A DNA stretch of 6,162 bases from Porphyrobacter sp. (lineage in GTDB: Bacteria; Pseudomonadota; Alphaproteobacteria; Sphingomonadales; Sphingomonadaceae): the NCBI GenBank assembly GCA_014359685.1, contig JACIYY010000238.1, positions 1 to 6,162 of the forward strand, written 5' to 3'. The notes under the pieces are model-generated. The model ran no database searches and had not been told where the DNA came from. It saw only the letters and a program-made list of their open reading frames with translations. Of this stretch, positions 1-4,842 are shown one piece after another. How positions within the stretch are numbered: the stretch's first letter is position 1; each line of letters opens with the position of its first letter. Made by a program: the position numbers and the translations under genes.

Positions 1-1
1 A

Positions 2-466
2 TTCTCGCCCGGCCATACGCTCGCCTCGATCACCTATGTCACGGACGAGGCTGCCTTCGTTCATGACACACTGATGATGCCCGATATGGGCACATCGCGC
101 GCCGACTTTCCGGGCGGCAGCTCAGCGGCGCTCTACGAGAGCATCCAGCGCATCCTGGCCCTGCCCGAAGAGACCCCGCTGTTCGTCGGCCACGACTATC
201 AAAAGGACGATCGCGACGTGCAGTGCCGCGCGACCGTTGCGAAGCACAAGGCGCACAACACGCATGTCCGCAACAAGCGGAGCAAGGCGGAGTTCATCAA
301 ACTGCGCGATGCGCGTGATGCGACGTTGCCACTTCCCAAATTGATGCTCGCGGCGCTGCAGGTGAACATCCGTGGTGGACGGCTTCCGGAACCGGAATCG
401 TGCGGCCGGTCTTTTCTCAAGATTCCGCTCAACTACTTTCAGCCACCGGTGAGCGGGGCCGCATGA
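2..466 (+). CDS. MBL-fold metallo-hydrolase, Blh/persulfide dioxygenase-like (5' partial)
   Basis: This is the C-terminal 154 residues of a metallo-beta-lactamase-fold protein whose N-terminus, including the expected HxHxDH metal motif, lies before the window. The visible part starts with SPGHT (metal-ligand His at visible residue 5). It continues with HDTLMMPDMGTSRADFPGG, which carries the metal-bridging Asp (residue 22) and the family's RADF-PGG segment. Next comes VGHDY with the last ligand His (residue 64), and a tail with RDATLPLPKL and LKIPLN. This set matches the Blh/ETHE1-like branch, whose characterised members oxidise glutathione persulfide or act in sulfide detoxification; a glyoxalase-II-like role is less likely. 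The residue before the bridging Asp is His where Gly is usual, which may be neutral. The stop is TGA at 464-466. The gene converges on the neighbouring DsbA-like gene, so it belongs to a different transcript. Family assignment is firm, exact substrate is inferred. Confidence 0.88.
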   Translation, partial: FSPGHTLASITYVTDEAAFVHDTLMMPDMGTSRADFPGGSSAALYESIQRILALPEETPLFVGHDYQKDDRDVQCRATVAKHKAHNTHVRNKRSKAEFIKLRDARDATLPLPKLMLAALQVNIRGGRLPEPESCGRSFLKIPLNYFQPPVSGAA

Positions 467-590
467 GGCACGCTCGGCAGGAACGCAGCCGACACAGTGC
501 ATCCTCGACCTCGCCGTTCAAGCCGTTGCGTCACGAACCGGACCCGTGCCTCGCCAATCTGTCGCGGCCGGCGGACGCGACCCCAATGGA
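467..590. other. Convergent intergenic gap without a supported gene
   Basis: These 124 bases separate the stops of the metallo-hydrolase (plus) and the DsbA-like gene (minus). I see no credible coding region, tRNA or strong terminator with a T-tract. The only structure noted is the weak hairpin at 561-581, listed separately. An ATG at 463 overlaps the upstream stop as ATGA and opens an 82-codon frame to 711. That frame runs into the antisense of the DsbA-like gene and has no recognisable domain, so I do not call it. Confidence 0.6.
561..581 (-). terminator. Possible weak hairpin between convergent genes
   Basis: GTCGCG (561-566) can pair with CGCGAC (576-581) around a 9-nt loop, 10 bases beyond the stop of the minus-strand DsbA-like gene. 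The stem is only six base pairs and no T-run follows on either strand, so it does not meet the usual pattern of an intrinsic terminator. It could be a chance structure in GC-rich DNA. Termination here may instead depend on Rho. Confidence 0.2.
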
Positions 591-1295
591 TCAGCCAGCG
601 ATCTTCCTCGCTCGCGCGAAGGCGCTCAGAAGATCGTCTTTGCTCAGGCGGCCGTGGGCGAGCAGATTGCCCATGAGGAAGGCTGGCGTACCACTGATTC
701 TCAAGGCATAGGCCAGTTCGTCGTCGCGCTGCAGGCGTTGTTGGAAGGCCGCGCGGCGACGTTCCAGATCGTCCGCGACCTGCGCCCAATCCGCGCCAAT
801 TTCTTCCACGATCGCGCGCAGCACTGTCTCATTCAGCGCCTGCCGCACAGCCATGACACGGTGGTGATACGCGGCATAATGCCCTTGGCTGACCACCGCC
901 AAGCCGATCAGGGCGGCGCGCTCCGCCACAGGACCAAAGAAGGCCAGATCCCGGTATTCGATCCGCACGTCCCCATCGCTGCGCACGGCAGCCGCGAGAT
1001 CGGGTGCCATGATCTTGCAGACGGGGCACAAGAAGTCATTGAACGCGACCAGGGTGAGTGATCCCTGCGGATTGCCGGCGGAGCGCCCCGTCCGCTCGGC
1101 AATGGCGGCGCGAGCCCTGCCGTTGGACGACACATCGCGCCCGACCGGTGTGGTTTCCCGCAGCACCCGGCTTACCACAAAGCCGGCACCGGCAACGCCG
1201 GCAACGATGACCATGTCTCGACGCGTGAAGTCACGCCGGACAGGGCCGGTCTCGCTTGGCGGTGGGCCGGGTGGCGGGCTGCTGCGAACCGCCAT
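591..1295 (-). CDS. DsbA-like thioredoxin-fold protein, CPVC active site, Tat-like or anchored N-terminus
   Basis: This is a 234-residue thioredoxin-fold protein of the DsbA/ScsC-like type, expected to exchange thiols or disulfides in the envelope. The active site is FLCPVCK (C90, C93), and the cis-Pro loop is SGTPAF (T203-P204). YRDLAFFGP around residues 114-122 is shared with the other DsbA-like protein at 4162-4842. The N-terminus has a Pro-rich stretch (residues 7-13), then TRRDM (24-28) and a hydrophobic segment (about 28-43). That resembles a Tat signal or an uncleaved membrane anchor; no lipobox is visible. I chose ATG at 1295 because it overlaps the kinase stop as TGATG, implying translational coupling. 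A GTG at 1304 would add three residues, and neither has a clear ribosome binding site. The gene is third on the regulator transcript, so it is probably a client or an accessory of the two-component system. Fold is certain, redox direction and partner are unknown. Confidence 0.9.
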   Translation of the reverse strand: MAVRSSPPPGPPPSETGPVRRDFTRRDMVIVAGVAGAGFVVSRVLRETTPVGRDVSSNGRARAAIAERTGRSAGNPQGSLTLVAFNDFLCPVCKIMAPDLAAAVRSDGDVRIEYRDLAFFGPVAERAALIGLAVVSQGHYAAYHHRVMAVRQALNETVLRAIVEEIGADWAQVADDLERRRAAFQQRLQRDDELAYALRISGTPAFLMGNLLAHGRLSKDDLLSAFARARKIAG

Positions 1296-2623
1296 CACCC
1301 GCACCGCACGCGATCCAGCGGAAAGCGCAGCATGCAGGCGAACCCGCTGGCACCGCGTCGAAACTCCAGCACACCGCCCGCCGGTGTGATCGCGGCATCG
1401 ACGATGGACAGGCCCAGCCCCGTTCCGCCGGAGGTGACGCCGCGTCCCCGTTCGAAGCGACGCCGTATGCGCGCCATGTCCTCCTCCGCGATACCCTCGC
1501 CGCCATCCACCACGCTCAGCACGAAATCCTCACCGAGCGCACATTCGATCCGCACCGGCCCCCGCCCGCCATGCTGCAGCGCGTTCGCGACCAGATTGCC
1601 CAGCGCCAGAACCAGCGCCTCCCGGTCGATGGCGATGGCGACATCGTGGCGCGCGCAGCAGGTCTGGATCGGCCGCGCCGACGCTGCGGCGAGCGAGCCA
1701 TACTCGCGTTCGACCTCCGCCACTGCGTCCGACAACGAGGCAAAGCGGGCAGGGTTCGGCTCGCTCTCGCGCCCTTCCTGCCGGGCCAGTTCGAGCAGCT
1801 GGCGCACCAGCCGGCTGGTCCGGTCGACCGAGCTTTCGATCCGTTCCAGCGCATTGTGGCGCATGGCCGGGTCGGTCGCCCGGCGGGCAACCTCGGCCTG
1901 AGTCTTGAGGCCTGCCAGCGGTGTCTGCAATTCATGCGCCGCATTGGCGACGAAATCACGCTCTGCCCGCCTCGCTCGGTCCAGCCGGGCGAACAGCGCA
2001 TCCATCGCCCGGACCAGCGGAGCAAGTTCCTCCGGCACCGGCTGGACGGCGAGCGGTTCCAGGCTGCCGGGCGAACGCGCGTCCAGCGCCCGCGTGATGC
2101 GGGCCAGAGGCGCCAGACCGCCGCGCACGCCGAGCCACAGCAGGAGGGCGAGAGCCGCGACGCCAACAGCGGCAGGCAGCAGCAACCCCAGCATCAGGTC
2201 CCGCACCAGATTTCGGCGGACCTCCAGATTGTCGCCCACCATCACGCGGATGCCGCGCACCAGATCGACATGGGTATAGACACGCCACCACTGCCCACCC
2301 ACCTCCCGTTCCGAGAAGCCTTGTGCGCCGCTCGCCAACGGCCTGCCCGGCGCACCGGCCGATTGCCCCACCAGCGCACCGTCGAGCGACCAGATCTGGC
2401 AGGACAATTGGCGGGAATACGGCCCCGGCTCCGGCTGCCGCGCCGCCCCGTTCGCCCCAACGTCCAGCGCCGCAACCATGCGGGCGGCCTCCACCAGCCG
2501 GCGGTCGAGCACCCGCTCCACCTCCGCCCGGGTAGAGAAGGCCGTCCAGGCGGCCGCTCCTGCCCACACCAGCATGGTCACGCCCGCGACCAGAGCGAAA
2601 AGGCGCAAGCGAAGCGATCTCAT
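1295..2623 (-). CDS. Sensor histidine kinase, QseC/TctE-type, DsbS-like
   Basis: This 442-residue inner-membrane kinase has TM1 (about 8-30), a periplasmic domain of roughly 110 residues, TM2 (about 143-166), and a HAMP-like linker. The phospho-acceptor box is HELQTPLAG (H230), with Gln where Arg is usual. The N-box is NLVANALQH (N343, N347), followed by DGGEGI (373-378) and the G2 box GGTGLGLSIV (399-408). The periplasmic part has the two-component-sensor N-terminal pattern QIWSLDG, immediately preceded by C75, the only cysteine in that domain. This lone Cys makes Cu(I) or thiol sensing plausible, as I recall for DsbS of Pseudomonas aeruginosa. The usual HGG after the G2 box reads PAGG here, a mild deviation. 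The start ATG at 2623 overlaps the response regulator stop as ATGA with no separate ribosome binding site, so translation is probably coupled. Kinase identity is certain, signal is inferred. Confidence 0.95.
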   Translation of the reverse strand: MRSLRLRLFALVAGVTMLVWAGAAAWTAFSTRAEVERVLDRRLVEAARMVAALDVGANGAARQPEPGPYSRQLSCQIWSLDGALVGQSAGAPGRPLASGAQGFSEREVGGQWWRVYTHVDLVRGIRVMVGDNLEVRRNLVRDLMLGLLLPAAVGVAALALLLWLGVRGGLAPLARITRALDARSPGSLEPLAVQPVPEELAPLVRAMDALFARLDRARRAERDFVANAAHELQTPLAGLKTQAEVARRATDPAMRHNALERIESSVDRTSRLVRQLLELARQEGRESEPNPARFASLSDAVAEVEREYGSLAAASARPIQTCCARHDVAIAIDREALVLALGNLVANALQHGGRGPVRIECALGEDFVLSVVDGGEGIAEEDMARIRRRFERGRGVTSGGTGLGLSIVDAAITPAGGVLEFRRGASGFACMLRFPLDRVRCG

Positions 2624-3276
2624 GACGCGGCCATGCGATAGCCTTCGCCGCGGACCGTTTCGATCCGCTCGCGCCCCAGCTTGGCGCGCAGCTTGTGGAT
2701 GTGCACCTCTACCGCGTTGCTCTCGATCTCTTCCTGCCAACCATAGATCCGGTCTTCCAGCTGGCTGCGCGACAACACACGCCCGGGCTGTTCGGCAAGC
2801 GCGTGAAGAATGGCGAATTCGCGCCGCGATACGGCGATCTCCGCCCCGTTCAGCGCAACGCTGCGGCGCGCTTCGCTGATGGTCAAGGCACCGAGCGTCA
2901 GGTCCCCGCTCGCGCGGCCGCTGGCCCGTCGCAGGATGGCGCGCAGCCGCGCCGCCAGTTCGCTGAGGTCGAACGGCTTGCCAAGGTAATCGTCCGCCCC
3001 GCGGTCCAACCCGTCGACCCGGTCGCTGATCAGGTTGCGCGCGGTCAGCAGCAGCACCGGGGTGGTCGAACCGGCCCGCCGCCATTCGGCCAGCAGGTCG
3101 AGGCCCGAGCCGTCGGGCAGGCCGATATCGAGCACGATTCCGGCATGATCGCCTGTGGCGACGGCACGCGCCTCCGCCAGCGTCGCAACCGGATCGACGT
3201 CGAAACCGTCGAGGCCCAGCCCCGCCACGATGCCGTCGCGCAGCACCTCGTCGTCCTCCACCAGCAGGATCCGCAT
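2620..3276 (-). CDS. OmpR/PhoB-family response regulator, QseB/PmrA/TctD-like, DsbR-like
   Basis: This 218-residue DNA-binding response regulator is the cytoplasmic partner of the adjoining kinase. Its receiver domain (about 1-115) has the acidic pair D8-D9, phospho-acceptor D50 in VLDIGLPDGSG, T78 and K100 (LGKPFD). The C-terminal winged helix (about 126-216) includes SRREFAILHAL, the recognition-helix stretch ESNAVEVHIHKLRAKL and the end motif VRGEGYRM. Length and all key residues are normal. The ATG at 3276 has a strong ribosome binding site, AAAGGAG (3288 down to 3282), five bases away. It is first on its transcript, four bases overlapping the kinase. The divergent region in front of it carries CTTAAG-like direct half-sites of the type bound by PmrA/QseB-like regulators. 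Autoregulation plus control of the redox operon opposite is the natural inference. Confidence 0.96.
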   Translation of the reverse strand: MRILLVEDDEVLRDGIVAGLGLDGFDVDPVATLAEARAVATGDHAGIVLDIGLPDGSGLDLLAEWRRAGSTTPVLLLTARNLISDRVDGLDRGADDYLGKPFDLSELAARLRAILRRASGRASGDLTLGALTISEARRSVALNGAEIAVSRREFAILHALAEQPGRVLSRSQLEDRIYGWQEEIESNAVEVHIHKLRAKLGRERIETVRGEGYRMAAS

Positions 3277-3362
3277 TGCCGCTCCTTTCCCGCGCCACCT
3301 TATCGCGGCCTTAAGCCCGGCCCTAAGCCTGCCTTAAGATTGGCGGGAGAGGAGCGCGCGCA
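3277..3362. promoter_or_regulatory. Divergent promoter region of regulator and redox operons
   Basis: These 86 bases are the only space between the response regulator start (3276, minus) and the TlpA-like start (3363, plus), so both promoters must lie here or inside the flanking genes. Candidate -10 elements are weak: TAAGAT at 3335-3340 for the plus operon, and GATAAG on the minus strand (3304 down to 3299). Neither has a good -35, which suits promoters that need a phosphorylated OmpR-family activator. Ribosome binding sites are clear on both sides: AGGAG at 3350-3354 (plus, 8 bases before ATG) and AAAGGAG at 3288-3282 (minus). Transcription start sites are inferred, not seen. Confidence 0.65.
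3299..3338. repeat. Four CTTAAG-like tandem half-sites, probable operator
   Basis: On the plus strand the half-sites are CTTATC (3299-3304), CTTAAG (3310-3315), CCTAAG (3322-3327) and CTTAAG (3333-3338). The spacers are 5, 6 and 5 bases, so successive sites repeat every 11-12 bp, about one helical turn. AT-rich hexamers are conspicuous in this GC-rich region. The spacing matches direct-repeat operators of the PmrA/QseB group (two TTAA-cored hexamers separated by five bases). The array sits between the neighbouring regulator gene and the redox operon. Binding by that regulator is inferred. Confidence 0.7.
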
Positions 3363-4160
3363 ATGGATGGCATTCTGCAGATCGGCCCTCTGGCCCTGGC
3401 GGCTGACCGCGCCATCGCGGTGGCGGCAATCTGGGCGTTCATGGCCATCGCAGCGCTTCTCGCCACGCGCCTCGACAGCCGCGCCTCGCGCGCGGGCTGG
3501 GTCGCGCTCCTGGCCGGTGTGGTGGCGGCGCGGATCGGCTACGTCGTGGGCAATCTCGATGCCTTCATGGTCGATCCGTGGAGCATGCTCGCGATCTGGC
3601 AGGGCGGCTTTTCGCTCCTGCCGGGCCTCCTGACGGCAGCCTTTGCGATCGCCATCATGCTGGGGCGCAAGCCGGCCGGGATCGCGATGCTGGGCACGCT
3701 GGCGGCACTGGCGCTGATCCATGCCGGCATGGCGAGCTGGCTGGAGCCCGATCCCCGCCCGATGCCGCAGCTCGCGCTTGCCGACCTTCACGGCGCAGAG
3801 ACCACGCTTGGCGCGGCGGGGCAGCCGATGGTGATCAATCTGTGGGCCACATGGTGCCCACCCTGCCGCCGCGAAATGCCGATGCTGATCGACGTCGCGC
3901 GGACCTCCGATCTTCCTGTGCTGCTTGCCAATCAGGGCGAGGATCGCTCGACAATCCGCGCCTTCCTGCGTCGGGAAGGGCTGCCCGCCGGCTCGATCCT
4001 CACCGACCCTGAGGGCAGACTGGCACGCGCCATCGCCTCGTCCGCTTTGCCCACCACGCTGTTCGTCAACGCGGCTGGCGAGATCGTCGCTGTGCACACC
4101 GGCGAGATCTCCCGCGCCGCGCTGACCTCCGCCATTCGCGACCTGCAAAGGACCCCTTGA
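3363..4160 (+). CDS. TlpA/DsbE-like thioredoxin with Lgt-like N-terminal membrane domain
   Basis: This 265-residue protein has two parts. Residues 1-125 contain about four membrane segments (roughly 14-35, 44-63, 84-101, 105-124). They carry Lgt-like patterns (IGPLALAADR near the start, AARIGYVVGN, then IWQGGFSLLPGLL), but the catalytic His-Gly-Gly of prolipoprotein diacylglyceryl transferase is absent and the domain is far shorter, so it is probably an anchor or a redox-partner docking domain. Residues about 135-262 form a TlpA/ResA-type thioredoxin: NLWATWCPPC (C165, C168), NQGED, and ALPTTLFV with the cis-Pro at P230. An even number of membrane segments puts the thioredoxin in the periplasm if the N-terminus is outside. 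It likely receives electrons from the DsbD-like protein and reduces periplasmic disulfides, as ScsD or DsbE-type proteins do. The start is supported by AGGAG 8 bases upstream. It is the first gene of the operon opposite the two-component genes. Confidence 0.93.
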   Translation: MDGILQIGPLALAADRAIAVAAIWAFMAIAALLATRLDSRASRAGWVALLAGVVAARIGYVVGNLDAFMVDPWSMLAIWQGGFSLLPGLLTAAFAIAIMLGRKPAGIAMLGTLAALALIHAGMASWLEPDPRPMPQLALADLHGAETTLGAAGQPMVINLWATWCPPCRREMPMLIDVARTSDLPVLLANQGEDRSTIRAFLRREGLPAGSILTDPEGRLARAIASSALPTTLFVNAAGEIVAVHTGEISRAALTSAIRDLQRTP

Positions 4161-4161
4161 G

Positions 4162-4842
4162 ATGACAAAACTTCCGATCCTCGCCGGCATCGGCATGGCC
4201 GTGCTGCTGGCTGGCGGACTGGCCTTGTGGAGCGGTGAAAGCGATCCGGCCGTGGCCCAGACCTCCTCCGGCGAGACGCCCGAGCAGGAGGCCCTGCGCG
4301 CCCGGGCCGCGATCCAGAACGATCCCGTTGCGCCGAGCGTCGCGCCGCAGGGGCATGACGTGACCGTGGTGGTGTTCGCCGATTACCAGTGCCCGTTCTG
4401 CCGCAAGCTGCACCCCGCGCTCGAAGCGCTGCTGGACCAGGACCCGAAGGTCAAGCTGGTCTATCGCGACTGGCCGGTCTTCGGCCCGGCCTCGGAAGAG
4501 GCCGCGCGCGCGGCCATCGCCGCTACCTGGCAGGGCAGGCACGCCGAATTCAACGACGCGCTGATGACGATGACCGGCCGGGTCAGTTCGCAGAGCATCC
4601 GCACTGCCGCCGACAGGGCCGGGGTCGACTGGGCGCGATTGCAGGCCGACCTCGCCGCGCACGCGGACGAAATCGACGGGGCGCTGCGTCGCAACGCCCA
4701 ATATGCCGCAATGCTGGGCATCCAGGGAACGCCGGCGCTGCTGGTCGGTCCCTACCTGATCCCCGGGGCCATTGACGAGGCCGGTCTGCGAGAGGCGATT
4801 TCGCTTGCGCGCAGCGATCCCGAAGGGACGAGCGCGCAGTGA
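4162..4842 (+). CDS. Secreted DsbA/ScsC-like thiol-disulfide oxidoreductase, CPFC active site
   Basis: This 226-residue periplasmic thioredoxin-fold protein begins with a signal peptide or anchor (hydrophobic about 5-23, possible cleavage near A32-Q33 in AVAQT). A charged, helical stretch (about 38-53) precedes the catalytic domain. The active site is DYQCPFCRK (C77, C80). YRDWPVFGP (101-109), a helical insert, and the cis-Pro loop QGTPALLV (T190-P191) follow. ScsC/BdbD-type proteins look like this; they oxidise or, with a DsbD/ScsB partner, reduce or isomerise periplasmic disulfides, including under copper stress. The ATG follows the upstream stop by one base, with AAGGA at 4148-4152 as ribosome binding site inside the preceding gene. 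The next gene overlaps by four bases. The direct DsbD-like neighbour suggests it is kept reduced. It is a diverged paralogue of the 591-1295 protein, sharing YRD-x-FGP and GTPA. Confidence 0.94.
   Translation: MTKLPILAGIGMAVLLAGGLALWSGESDPAVAQTSSGETPEQEALRARAAIQNDPVAPSVAPQGHDVTVVVFADYQCPFCRKLHPALEALLDQDPKVKLVYRDWPVFGPASEEAARAAIAATWQGRHAEFNDALMTMTGRVSSQSIRTAADRAGVDWARLQADLAAHADEIDGALRRNAQYAAMLGIQGTPALLVGPYLIPGAIDEAGLREAISLARSDPEGTSAQ
4823..4828 (+). promoter_or_regulatory. Ribosome binding site supporting the GTG start at 4839
   Basis: AAGGGA lies ten bases before the GTG at 4839, inside the end of the preceding gene. It favours the overlapping GTG start over the later ATG at 4902 for the DsbD-like gene. 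Confidence 0.45.

Noticed and set aside
463..711. Small plus-strand frame (82 codons) starting at an ATG that overlaps the metallo-hydrolase stop as ATGA
   Set aside because: The overlap is attractive, but half of the frame is antisense to the DsbA-like gene, the product is Arg/Ser/Pro-rich with no domain, and no independent support is visible.
1256..2641. Long plus-strand open frame (461 codons) antisense to the sensor kinase
   Set aside because: It is Gln/Arg/Pro/His-rich with no domain pattern, and it mirrors a kinase with all its conserved boxes. Long antisense frames are expected in GC-rich coding DNA.
1295..3298. A 667-codon minus-strand frame suggesting a longer kinase fused to upstream sequence
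   Set aside because: The extra N-terminal part is an out-of-frame reading of the response regulator gene. The true kinase start is the ATG at 2623, overlapping the regulator stop as ATGA.
3300..4196. Minus-strand open frame of 298 codons opposite the TlpA-like gene
   Set aside because: Composition is typical of an antisense shadow, with no motif. It would run through the divergent promoter region and the gene below it has clear TlpA motifs.
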